Assembly (NCBI GenBank): GCA_949130495.1
Contig: OX422221.1
Span: 157,761,241 to 157,825,240, forward strand
Length of the DNA: 64,000 nucleotides
From: Sambucus nigra
Taxonomy: Eukaryota; Streptophyta; Magnoliopsida; Dipsacales; Adoxaceae
Direction of reading: 5' to 3'
The notes under the pieces are model-generated. The model did not search any database. It saw only the letters and a list, made by a program, of their open reading frames with translations, and was not told where the DNA came from. The position numbers and the translations under genes were made by a program. Positions 12,201 through 22,799 of the stretch are shown here, piece by piece (position 1 is the first letter of the stretch; each line of letters begins with the position of its first letter).

Positions 12201-13228
12201 GATACAATATGACTAAGTAATCAGCAAGCTAAAGTATGAGTTGCCACGCCAAGCTACCTCGCTTGAGCTGCCACGCTGTCTTAATCCCAAACACTATTGT
12301 CAATGGGTGGATTATCCCTAATCTCAGGATTATCTCCAAACCCCCTCTACATTTGCCCCTTCGTGGAGGGATTTATTGTGGGAACAAGAAATGCCTGCAC
12401 GAAAATTTCTCAATCCAATGAACCTTCTCTGCGCGAAAAAAAATCTGGCCTTCTTTTCCCGTTATAACCGCAGCGATATAGTCTTCTGGAAAAAGTAAAA
12501 TTCTCCCCGATGTATCTAAGCCGAAGCGCCATTCTCATTGGGGCTGGGGTGAAGGGATATCGCTGCTTTTTCCTCGTGCTGATCCTCAACCGTTCTAGTT
12601 TGAATATTTGAAATTCTTTCTAAAGGCCTAGTAAGTTTCTCAAATACTCGTTTGGACTCCTGGTAAATAAAATTGTCCCCCGTAGTGCTTCGCTATTTTC
12701 GAAAAACGATGGGACATGTAGCGAAGGGACGTCATAGCTTTATTGAACCGTTGGGGGATCTCCTTCGTTAGAAGTTTATTGGATATGCCTGACAAAATCT
12801 TCTGGCGCCAAAACTTAAACTTGTTGAAGAAGGCAACGCTTTTTGTTCTCTATGCGTCACTTCATTAATGACGTGGTGCTGTCTTTTCAACTGCCAAAGT
12901 ACTTCCCGAAGTGCCACATGTTCATGTGAAATGATTATAGGCGGTCGCGCACGTACGAGGGTGGGAAAATATAAACGTCGAACTCGAAATTTCAAACGTC
13001 CATATCCCAGCACTTAACCTTTCTTTTCTCTTACTTTGGCTCCGTCTTCCTCAAGCTTCCATTTTACTTTAGAGAGAGAAAGTCTGTGAGAACTCCATTG
13101 TTATTAAGCTCTTACTTAACTTCTTTCTTCTGTTACCTTCTATACCACCACTTGTGGTTGTGGTCCTCCATTGTCGTTATCAAACCTTTCCCACTTAAAG
13201 CTTTTCTATTGCTTTATCATTATTTGTC
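12201..13228 (+). promoter_or_regulatory. Non-coding stretch upstream of the PMD pseudogene, with possible TATA box
   Basis: No coding sequence is recognised. AAAATATAAAC at 12965-12975, about 255 bp before the ATG at 13229, could be the promoter of the antisense gene. A purine-rich AGAGAGAGAAAG tract at 13072-13082 would lie in its leader. Confidence 0.35.
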
Positions 13229-15254
13229 ATGGCGTCCTCAAGCAATCCCACCATATCTGCCACTTGTGCTCCGCCTGCTGCCTCTACCGTTGCCACCACC
13301 CTGGATGCTGCCCGCCAGGAGCAACTAAGGTTTTACCGTCGATCACCTATTTTTGGGCAAGGCGATGATTTTGCTGGTGCGTGTAAGAGGGTCCATTTTT
13401 CTTTTAAGTTTGACCCTCTATTGTTGGGTGATGAAGACGAAGTTTCTACTGAGTGGGCCTTTCTTCCTCCCGAGGGGACTCTCCAATTTCGTTTGGAGCG
13501 AGGGGACTTCCCGTGGTCCCACATTGAGTTTAAAGCGCCTGGGGGTTCTCCCACTCAGTTTGCTGCGTGGAACTCCCACATGCAGAGCTCCTATGCTGAA
13601 ACGCTCACCAAGATTGGGCTGCAACGGGCTAAGTGGTTTGGCGAGTTGACTCTCTCCAAGAATAACGTTACCCTTCCTGTTCTGGTGTCTCGCTGAAACG
13701 TTACTACCCATACTAGGGCTGTGTTTTTTTTCCGAACATTCCGATTTTTCCGATGTCCGATCCGATATTTTCCGATTTTGGAACATATATAAGGTTTCCG
13801 ATTTCCGATTTTCCGATTTCCGATTTTTCCGAATTAAATTGGATAGGAAATTGGAACTATGTTTTAAATTCCGATTTTCCGATTTTTCCGATATAATTTC
13901 CGAATCTTTTTTCCGATTAATATTCCGAATATATCTTCCGATTAATATTTCGAATATTTTTTCCGAATATTTTCTATATATATTTTTTTACCTTATAAGT
14001 TATATCCTTATGTAATAAGAATGTGTACAATTTAGATTTCCTTTATTTTTTACCTTACCCCATATATTTATATATGCTGTTAGTAGAGAGCAACTAGGGT
14101 TGTATGATATTCTTATTAAAATATCTCTCACATCTTTCTCTCTCTCTCTCTCTCTCTCGTCTCGCCCCTTTCTCCTCGGCGGTGCATATCTCTCACCTCT
14201 CTCTCTCGACCCAATCTCTATACGGTCGTCCAACCCCTTTCTTCTACTTTCGGCGGCGCATATTTGTTTACATCGTCCGACCCTTATAGTCTCGAACATA
14301 GGTAAGTCTTTTCTAGTTTATTTTTATCTGTTTATTTTTTTTATTTCTACTTATTTACAGATCTGTTTACATCGGTTTATAGGCTCTGTTTACATCTTGT
14401 TTACTTCTGTTTATAAGATCGGTTTACATCTTATTTACATCTGTTTACATCTTTTTTATTTCATCTAATACATCTGTTGGGATCGATTTATAGGTTTAAT
14501 AGGTTTGTTATATTGATCGGTTTATAGGTTTACAGATTTGTTTACATCGGTTTGTTATATTGATGGCTGCGGCATAACAGAAAAAAACTAATTTCTAATT
14601 TCTCATACTGTCTTCATGCGGCAGAACAGAAAAAAATACCATATTTCTAATTTCCGAATTTTTCTGATTTTTTTCCGATTTTCCGATATTTCCGAATTCG
14701 GAAACTTTTTTGATTTTCCGAAAAAATTGGATAGGAAATTGGAACAAATATTTTATTTCCGAAAAAATTGGAATTTTTTCCGAAAGGTCATTTTCCGATC
14801 CGATCCGGCCGAAACACAACCCTAACCCATACCTTCATCGCTGCGTGGGGTGAGTTCACAGTGACGTTGGAAGACGTGTGTGAGCTCCTTGGGCTTGAAG
14901 CAACAGGCCACGAGCCATATACCGATGAGGCTCTGAATGCCCAGGAGATTGCTGATCATTTGGAGCTGGATCGAATATGCTGAAGCTGAACCGGTTCATC
15001 GAACAAGGCCACTTTCTCCCCACTTATCAATTATTTCTTCAAGGATTCTGCTGAAGGTAGTTCTTCTGGAGGTGCCCCTGGTCAAGGTACATCGCTGGAA
15101 CTTCCTGCTTATATCCTTGTCATTCTTTCCCGTTTCCTTCTACCGGGAAAACCCAATGATCAGCCCCGAAGGGACCTTATCAATATATCCCTTCGTTTGG
15201 CCCGAGGTACCAAGCTTCCCCTAGCTGCAATCGCCTTGGGATATCTCTTTTTAT
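13229..15254 (+). pseudogene. Plant mobile domain (PMD) pseudogene, split by a hAT element
   Basis: The frame starts MASSSNPTISATC at 13229 and runs 155 codons to a TGA at 13694. In the same frame, after removing the hAT element (13714-14824) and one 8-bp duplication copy, it continues THTFIAAWGEFTVTLEDVC and ELLGLEATG. That is the signature core of the PMD family (Pfam PF10536), known from host genes such as MAIN/MAIL1 and from many plant transposons. A second stop follows near 14982. A later frame (about 15045-15245) reads ELPAYILVILSRFLLPG, also PMD-like, before the copy is cut at the 39-bp repeat. Family function is linked to silencing and genome stability in host genes; no function can be assigned to this broken copy. 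Confidence 0.8.
13714..14824. mobile_element. Non-autonomous hAT element (1111 bp)
   Basis: Terminal inverted repeats TAGGGCTGTGTTT (left) and TAGGGTTGTGTTT (right, complement) are flanked by the exact 8-bp duplication ACCCATAC (13706-13713 and 14825-14832). Both ends are packed with TTCCGATTTTCCGA words, presumably transposase-binding subterminal repeats. The centre has a CT microsatellite (about 14134-14158) and a run of TCTGTTTACATC words (14340-14550). No transposase is present. It landed in the PMD gene. Confidence 0.93.
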
Positions 15255-15293
15255 AATGTAGATGGAGGCGTAACCCCTTTTAAGTATGGTAAT
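15255..15293 (+). repeat. 39-bp direct repeat, right copy
   Basis: Identical to 11199-11237. It marks the right junction of the 4-kb insert; normal LTR sequence (AATAATTGCTTTGCGCC) resumes straight after it. Confidence 0.9.
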
Positions 15294-16348
15294 AATAATT
15301 GCTTTGCGCCAAGTGGTATTAACCAAGGGGTGCAGGTGTAGTATACATATGCACGAATGATGTGACTATATATATGAATAAATTGGAGAAAATTCTACTG
15401 TGTGAAATTAGTAGATATAGTAATGATGAGAACTAAAATAATCTTAGTGGGTAAAAGATTAACCAGCTGGACTGTGAATATTATTATTTAGTTATGTGGG
15501 ATACTCTATTTCAATAACGTATTATATGGGCGATACGGATATACTACTAGTGACGTAGATGATGGTATGGTGACTTCAAACTAGTTAGGCTGGGTAACAT
15601 AACTAATAGGGGTAGATGTACGTTAGTCATGCACAATAGATGAGAGGTGAGAATATTATGTGAGAGTTCGAAACTAACATGCCCATAATAGTTGCTTCAT
15701 TGCAGTTCTAAATACTTGCTAAAACAAATATTTTTACAACTCGGGCTCTGACCCATTTCTTGTTATTCTCCTCACTTTTTCTATATATATATATATATAT
15801 TATTTATCAGGTTCCCAACCACAAGGTTACCAGGCTTAGATGCGTGGATCGTTTAGCGAGCTGCAGCGATTGTGGGAGTTGCAGGTCCTTGCTTTTTAGA
15901 TGCATATATCGTTTCCTTCAGTCCTATTCAAATATTTTATTTAGGGCATGCGTTGCCCATTCTCAGTCGTTTTATCATAGAGGTTGTACTCAGTTTACTT
16001 TTGTAGATCTTTTTAGTTGGATAGAGTATTATTATGATCTATTGGTTTGAGACTTTGAACTGGAATGTTTTGTTCAGTCTTATTTATTTCAATAATTGAT
16101 TTATGTCCAGTATTTATTATGTTCGTGTGGAATGCATATAGCTTATGTCGTAAAGGATGGTAATTTATTAACGGATTATTTGGGTATAATTAAAATTAAA
16201 TGTTTTGACACTTAACTTAATTATTTATTAGGTGATAAATAAAATAAAATTGTTTTCGATAGTGATGCTAAGAATTAACCAACCGGTCACTTCGGTTTAA
16301 TTTAATAAATGACTGATCATCCGATATTTAATTAGTCGGGGTGTCACA

Positions 16349-18108
16349 CTTGCACATGATGCTTTGCATGTTATATCTTATGGATGATTACTTGCATGAT
16401 TTTGTTTGTCATACGCTAGTTGTGCTTCGTGATATATGTTTGCTAGTGTTATGACATTTGTATTTTTTGTATTATATTTTTCTTTTATTGAGTCATATTA
16501 TAAAATACAAAAAGATTTTTGGTTTGATATATTTTTGAAAATATAAAAAGAATTTGTTTTTTGAAAAATTCAAAAAGATTTTCGGCTTTTGTGTATTTTA
16601 GTTTTACACATTTAGTATGGTATATTAGTGTGTTTGAATCCAATTCACTACGCAATTTTCACGTGGTTAGGATATTTAGTTATGACATTAGATACTTAGA
16701 TTGTTCTTAACCATGCTTATGGAGTTATTTCGAACTTGATTGGCTTTATGGATTCGACTTTGTATATGCCTTCACAAACATATGCACGAGCTTATTGGAT
16801 TTTGGCTTTATAATGTATATTTGATCATGGTGAGATGTTCTCCCATCAATTTTTCTATCTACATGTTTATGTGACTTAGGGAGATTTATGAATGTAAGAA
16901 CTGTTTCTGATGAGAGTTTGTTTATTATTGAAAAAAAATATGAGTGTACACGAGAACGGACCGCGAGCGGCAAGTAAACTAGTCGTGAAAGTCACCGTTT
17001 GAAAAGAGCCCAAGAAAAAATTAAAGCAATAAAAAGAAAAATATGCCAATTAGGGGCGAAAATAACTTAGTTTGCTTGATCACTCAAAAGAAATATTTTT
17101 AAAAGAATAGAAAAGAATAGAATATATGATCATGTTTATCTTTTGAGGGTGTTTAATTGAAGATCAACGGGATTGCACAATGATACCTAGTATGCTTATT
17201 TTTTTTGGCGCAATTAATTTGTAGATACATCAATATTCAAGGCTTGTGTGCAATGTGCTTGTTTTGTTCATTAATTTCAACTTTATATGTCACTTGAGGC
17301 TAAAGATTAGTTTGATAAAGTTTTGCGCTCAATTAAACTTCTTAAAAATATTTGAGTGTTTGGGTAATGATTCATTTGTTACTAGTTCAAACCCATTCAT
17401 TCCATCCCACACATTTAGAAACATTGATACTATGTTAGTGTGTAAAACTTATGTGTTTTGTGTCATGTTTTGTGGTCGTTTATACCTATATATGCTTGGT
17501 AAATTTTATTTTATATACTTTGTATATATTATATATGGTATTGGGTTTTGAGTATTTGCGATTTATATTTAGTCCTCATTTATCACTTGCTTAATCTTTT
17601 GGATTGTTTGTGTTTAATTTGCCATGTTGCATGTTTGCTACACTTTACTGTTGCATGATTTATTCCCATTTTCCTTTGCTTAGTATTGACATCTTATGAT
17701 CACACATTCAGGGGGAGATTCAGTTTTGGGGAATTATTTATGCAATCTTATTTTGTCTACTCCTGAACAAAAAGGAGGAGAAATGGTATCTTTCCTTTGC
17801 ATGATTAGGATATCTTTATTTAGGGGGAGACGTCTTACCTAGGATGAGATTATTTAGACATTGTTAGATGTTTATTCATTTGTGGATTTATACTTGTTAT
17901 ATTTTCTCTGCATTTGAAGGTGTGTATAAGTGTGCAAGATTACAGGTTGAGTTTAAAGCGGCAAAGTTTTCCAAAAAAAGCGACGCTACTTATGTTTATT
18001 TGTCTATCGAGCGTCTATACTTTTTCCTTTTGGGGGTTGGGAAATGAATTTTTTTAGAGATCTTGACAACCCATAGGATTTTTATTTTGATTTTGTCCTG
18101 GAATAGCC
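16349..18108 (+). other. Probable internal 3' region of a copia-like element
   Basis: No conserved protein is recognisable. Several PPT-like purine blocks occur: AGGGGGAGATTCAG near 17710, AAAGGAGGAGAAATGG near 17770 and AGGGGGAGACG near 17821. Such purine blocks are usual between pol and the 3' LTR of SIRE/Maximus-type copia elements. The lineage call is tentative. Confidence 0.4.
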
Positions 18109-18121
18109 AAATGGGGAGATT
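18109..18121 (+). promoter_or_regulatory. Polypurine tract of the copia-like element
   Basis: AAATGGGGAGATT is followed directly by TGTAAGG, a plausible LTR start. Confidence 0.55.
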
Positions 18122-18251
18122 TGTAAGGATAAATTTCTAATCGAGCCAATTTGTATGTAATTGTCATAATTCCGGACAAAACTTTTATATGATAGACTTT
18201 GAGTTGATGATCCCATGAGCTTATGACGTTGTTTGATGAAGACGTAATGGC

Positions 18252-18386
18252 CAAGCTTCAAAGAGTGCATATTCTGAGTCGTGTTTACCGTGCCAAGTTT
18301 GTCTTCACATATGCTGAGGATCTCGCAGGTATGAATGTATATTGTTTTATGAGTCCTTGGAATTTTTATTAAGGGTGTTCTGTTTT
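18252..18386 (+). repeat. Dispersed repeat segment, copy 2
   Basis: Second copy of the segment at 1335-1470, about 130 bp inside the presumed copia LTR. Confidence 0.75.
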
Positions 18387-18464
18387 CAAAACTGTTTGGA
18401 ACTTAATTTTTTCGAAAATATATTTTATGAGTTTACTGTAGACGGACTTTAAAATTTTGTTTTA

Positions 18465-18648
18465 GTCGTTCAAATGACATATCAAGGTCGTTCGATGTAT
18501 GCTTTCAAACGAGCATCAAACAAAGTGTACAATTTTTTTAGGTCGTTAGAAGCGAGATGAAATCTCATTCAAACAAGATCTTTATCTCGTTCAAATGACA
18601 ATATAAAATGTTTCGAACGACGTGACACCTTAATTTTTCTATAAAAGG
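18465..18648 (+). promoter_or_regulatory. CGTTCGAA-type word cluster followed by TATA box
   Basis: Words related to TCGTTCGAACGA, mostly decayed, occur near 18467, 18487, 18567, 18588 and 18611 (TTTCGAACGACG). The TATA box TATAAAAGG follows at 18640, so the cluster is promoter-proximal. This is a different LTR family from the Tekay-like elements carrying the same words. Confidence 0.5.
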
Positions 18649-19784
18649 ATTTTCAGACTTTGTTTTCTTTTTGAGAGATGAACTTTTGACAAAAATAAAA
18701 AACAGACATGTTATCAAAAGTTCCAACTCCGAAGTTTCACCCTTTTGTTTACAAGATTCAATATTCGTAAATCATATACTTTTAGATCTTGTTTAGGCAC
18801 CTGTCTTATTTCTTTTGTCTTGAGAGAAACTATTTTCTTGTGGTGGACTCCATATTCTGAATCGTAGATGGTTATCGAGCTTCATCGGTGAATATCACGA
18901 TACACGTGGACTCATATATTGTGGACCTTGCGTAGATGGACTTCTGTGTTGCACTGTGGAGGAGTGGGTGAAGAGAATAAGAGGCGCCAAGGCTTGTGGC
19001 AGATCAAGTCGTTGTGTAAGACTAAATTCTTTCATTGTAAATTTCGTATCATAGTGATTGTCTGGCTGGGTTGTCCAAGGTTTATTTCCCCTCGTGATTT
19101 CCCCGTACATCAGTGTGTTCTTGTGGTTTGATTTATTTAATTTATCTGCTATCACGTAGATGCATGTTTAGGGTAAAGAATAAAATTTTGTAGATCGATT
19201 TTCACAAGAAAGGTTTAATTAGTGCTAAGTTTAAATTGGGTGACTTTAGTTCAATCATTAAAATTGGAAAAACGTAAAAATATTGAACTTGTGTTTATTC
19301 GAACCATCCAAGCATTCTCACTTTTAACCCTAGTTTTAGAGTAGCCAATAATAACATTGATTGTTCTTACTCTTGTATACACATTTAGAGGACTAGTGAG
19401 CTTGTGTGTGTTATACCCTTATTGATTCAATCAAAGAAATTGAGCCATCATCCATGTACGTAGCCATATTGTTGAATCGCATACATATTGTCTTGTGCTT
19501 TTTTATATTTGTTTTCTCCCATTTTCTCATTACTTTGCATTTAGTTTGTATTCTAGTGTTATCTGGGTTATTCCCATCTTAGATTTTGGGCATGCCTGAA
19601 TCACTTATTCGAGTGAGTATTCGCACAACATCTTTTTAATGGGCTTAATTTGGACAATAAATTCCCAAAAAATTCGACTCTTAATGGTTTGAGTGATTTT
19701 TTAAGGATAAGCCACACCTCTATTGACAGTTTGAATCGAAATACATGAATTTTATTCAACCTCTAAAATTTTAAGGTTATGTAT

Positions 19785-19955
19785 ATTGCAAACCCTAATA
19801 CCAACTTTCAATGCTTTTGATATCGCCTCCATATTCGATCCTCTACCAAGTTTTTGCCCAAAATCACGTATAATATTGCCCCTATTATCTTTAATTCTGC
19901 CTCAGTTATTACATTACCATCAATAGATGAGCCATTTAGGCTAACCTTTAGGAAA
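19785..19955 (-). pseudogene. RNase H domain fragment
   Basis: On the minus strand a frame reads KVSLNGSSIDGNVITEA. After a frameshift it continues DNRGNIIRDFGQKLG and RGSNMEAISKALKVGIRVC. This is the pattern of plant RNase H-like domains attached to non-LTR reverse transcriptases (an N-terminal DGS, then G-N-x-E-A). The catalytic Asp appears as Asn in LNGSS. No RT domain was found next to it. It is most likely a stray LINE remnant. Confidence 0.5.
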
Positions 19956-19959
19956 ACTT

Positions 19960-21225
19960 CTTGAGAATTAAAATTGAATCCAACTCACGTCTTTGAAAAA
20001 AGGGATTCCACTAGTCTGAAGAGATATTATGTGAGAAAAACTTGGCTTTTCAAAGAAAATATGTTAGAGATATGCCATAATACACTTACGGATAATAATT
20101 TTTACTATAGTGAAACTACAATGCTTAGTGTCAAACCTCATATTAAATATGAATTTCACACCTCGTATTAAATAAAGTACATTAAAGCAACCTTTATACA
20201 TAATCCAAAATAGTTATGAAGTCTGGTCTCACTACGTCATTCATTGGCTCTTAAGTATACCTATATATTGGTGGAACCGAGTCTTGGCCATGTAATTTTT
20301 TGTGATTTTACTATTTACCTCAAAATCTTTTTTTATTATTTTTAAACTAAAACATAACAAATTTACTTTATCAAAAAGAGATGATAAAACCTAGCTTAAA
20401 ATTCTAAACCCTTTCTAACTCTTCAATGACCATGAAAATTAATCAAAAGAAGTTAACTTCCTTAAACTTAAATACATTGAGTTAATTTGTTACCCTTACG
20501 GTCTATTTTATACACATGTTTTGCCTTGAAAAAGCCAATTTTTACACTTATATGCAATCATCTTATGTGTGATATCGATAATTTGCATTGCAAATGTTCT
20601 CCCACTTATGGTTTTATGATCCTCTTTTTCCTGTTTTTAATGGAAAATTTATCCCTCTAAATTAAAAAGAAATATATTAAGTCCATTTTTCTCTTTTCTT
20701 TATCAATCAATTGTAGTTGGTTTGAAAGAATTTGTGTTCATAGCAGAGGTTACTGTAACTTTAATCCATCTCCCATTTCAATTGATAGGAAAAAAATAGT
20801 TGTCCTTATTATTCAGGCGATTGTTTTAATCTTATGAAGGTAAATGATTATTCATCTGCCGTTAGCTAATTTTTTATGCATTTTGAATATATCTCATCCA
20901 ATATTCAATTTATTATTGATTGATATATGATTTTAATGTTATTATTAAATCTTAAGGGTTTTTTCTGCAAACCCATGTAATTTTAATTGTGAAAGAAAAT
21001 CAAAATCATATCGTTTTTGGTGTATTCAATTGGAGTAGTTGATTCATGATAAGTAACTTCTTAGCCGAGCTTCACTATTGTTGGTTGATTGCTTGATTTA
21101 TTGTTGGTGTTCTTCAGTCAACATGGTTTTCTCTACAAACCCACCAACACTTTTTGTGAACTAAAAGCAAAATGAGATTATTTTTTGTTGTAATGAGTTG
21201 GAATTGTTAAGTTACTCTAACTAGA
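19960..21225. other. Stretch with no recognisable feature
   Basis: AT-rich sequence without conserved frames, terminal repeats or tandem repeats that I can see. It separates the copia-like LTR from the minus-strand copia element. Confidence 0.6.
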
Positions 21226-21229
21226 TTAA

Positions 21230-21658
21230 ATATGTAATATATGCGTATTGAATCGCACGTAATGGGTTTAGGGTGTACCTTTATGTGGGATGAGTTGTTG
21301 ATACGCCTGTCTACACGAACTCCTCCAAGTTGTGCTTATTCGCTTAGTGAGGATAGCGGATTGGCTGCTAAAGTTGCCCCAAATATCCACGTCACAAGAC
21401 ATAGGGTTCTCGGTGATAACCCTAGAGAGAGAGAAGCGTGGGAATGAGAAGGGAGGGAAAGAGGCTTGAGATTTCAAGAGAATGAGAGGGTCGATATTTT
21501 GTGTTTCTTCATATTAGCCTCGAAGGCACATATTTATACTAATGTTATAACCCTATACCTAACTAGGGTCAGGCTCTATTAAATCTCTAACCAGGTCAAC
21601 GCAACACAAAGTGGGAGAATATTGCATTTGGGGCTAAGCCCATGCAATTTTATTGACA
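21230..21658 (-). repeat. 3' LTR of the copia element (left end approximate)
   Basis: Shares with the right LTR the words AGGCTTGAGATTT, GGCACATATTTATAC and GCAATTTTATT. The inner end on the minus strand reads TGTCAATAAAATTGC and is preceded by the purine tract GAGTAGGAGA. The two copies are strongly diverged. Confidence 0.7.
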
Positions 21659-22799
21659 TCTCCTACTCACCCATGCAAAGCAGTTCAAAATTTTCTTCTA
21701 AAATTCTCAATAACTCATCTCCTTATACAGTAAATAGGACGTTCAACCTCTAAAAATAAAGATATATCCTTAGGATCGTTATTACTAATATATCACCAAA
21801 CTAGAAACAACGCATTACACTAAGGGATCTTGTATATGCTCGAACAATTTGACTACACTGGATCATACAGTCTTAATCCCCCGTAGAAGGAGTGGATCAT
21901 GGTCATTATTCAATACATATCTCGATATTGTCGTCATACAGTTGATGAGACACAAAACATTGTGTATTACAGAATAGTCTTCCTTAAGTCTTCATAATAA
22001 TTCAATTTGACCTAACTGCTTTCCTAGGCATGTCCCTTAGACCCCATCTTCCACTGCCCTAGGTAAACATGCTAAAGAAGTGTCATCGAATATCGTATTC
22101 ATGATATAATCTCAAGTTAACGAAGGCATAAATTAGGATTATAATGATCCAAGTTGATTACGCAGCGATGAAGCAGGGATTCATTCATCGTTCCAACCAT
22201 TGGTCGGCAAAGCACATACAATATAAAATGTATGTTATGGCGTCATCCCATAATAATGGGTATAAACCTTTTATAAAATAGAAGGATGCCATACGAATCT
22301 AAGTGTAGTCGTTCATCAAACACCTAACTTGAGTTTCAGGCCAGTCACTTCCTTAGCGCCTTCCGAAAATCTCACATTTAGCTACTAACAGCCTACATAA
22401 AGTCGTGGAGTATCTCTACGATCTACCGTTGTAAGGTCTCATCTTAGCTCTAACTAAGGTGACATATAACATATAACATATAATGTATATACCTTGTTTG
22501 CCCATCGAGAGATAGAGATATAAACTTCTCAGCTCGCTATCAAAGCGCAAAAAAAAAAATTTCAAATTACTCGTTATCTAAGCATCAAGGTAATTCACCC
22601 GTGTGTGAGGGTTGATTCAAGACTCGTGATATATGTATAGAATGTGCACATAATAATATTAATTTAAACAGAATAGATGAATATCATATCATTCCATAAC
22701 AATAATTTTAAAAATAAACAAGGTTTTATTACATATCAAAGCCTACAAAGTCCCATACTCCTAATATAAGAACGAAAAACATTTCAGGATATAATCTTA

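Larger units (their letters stand above)
11238..15254 (-). mobile_element. Tat-like retrotransposon fragment inserted in the LTR
   Basis: The left part (about 11238-12200) matches, in reverse complement, the Tat LTR at 31850-32700. Shared words include CATGCTCTATCGAA and GGCACCGTTGGGG/GGCAACGTTGGGG. The right part carries a PMD pseudogene on the plus strand, antisense to the inferred element. LTR followed by an antisense PMD gene is the expected 3' end of a Tat-type element read backwards. No retroviral-type termini or normal target duplication are present; 39-bp direct repeats flank it instead. Capture by break repair fits better than integrase-mediated insertion, but this is inference. Confidence 0.65.
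1526..16348 (+). mobile_element. Tekay/Del-like Ty3/gypsy element, degenerate, with nested insertions
   Basis: A complete but decayed LTR retrotransposon. It is bounded by the direct repeat CTTGC at 1521-1525 and 16349-16353, the 5-bp duplication expected for a gypsy integrase. Both LTRs start TGTAACACC; they end GTGTCGCA and GTGTCACA. A tRNA-iMet-type primer site follows the 5' LTR and a purine tract precedes the 3' LTR. Its tail (AAGGGGGGAAGTA then TGTAACACCC) and an integrase remnant match the younger element at 54144-64000, so both belong to related families. The LTRs differ by roughly 8-10 percent in the first 200 bases by eye, so it is clearly older than the right-hand copy. Confidence 0.92.
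9177..16348 (+). repeat. 3' LTR of the first Tekay-like element, opened by a 4-kb insert
   Basis: LTR sequence runs from TGTAACACC at 9177 to about 11178 and resumes at about 15286, ending GTGTCACA at 16348. The intervening foreign DNA accounts for its length of 7.2 kb. The palindrome cluster at 10328-10435 and the GCGCCAAGTGG repeats match the 5' LTR. The target duplication CTTGC follows at 16349. Confidence 0.9.
18122..19600 (+). repeat. Copia-like LTR (right end approximate)
   Basis: The left end TGTAAGG follows the purine tract. Inside are a TTCGAA/CGTTC word cluster (18465-18622), a TATA box TATAAAAGG (18640-18648) just after it, and the dispersed segment 18252-18386. Near 19420-19500 the sequence has ATTGAGCCATC and GTACGTAGCCATATTG, reminiscent of copia LTR 3' ends. 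The exact right end and a target duplication could not be read. Confidence 0.5.

Noticed and set aside
13333..13786. Open frames on the minus strand opposite the PMD pseudogene
   Set aside because: They are shadows of the plus-strand coding sequence; the PMD motifs are on the plus strand.
17246..17551. 101-codon open frame
   Set aside because: Low-complexity, AT-rich, Phe/Ile-rich translation with no motif. It lies in the inferred non-coding 3' part of a copia-like element.
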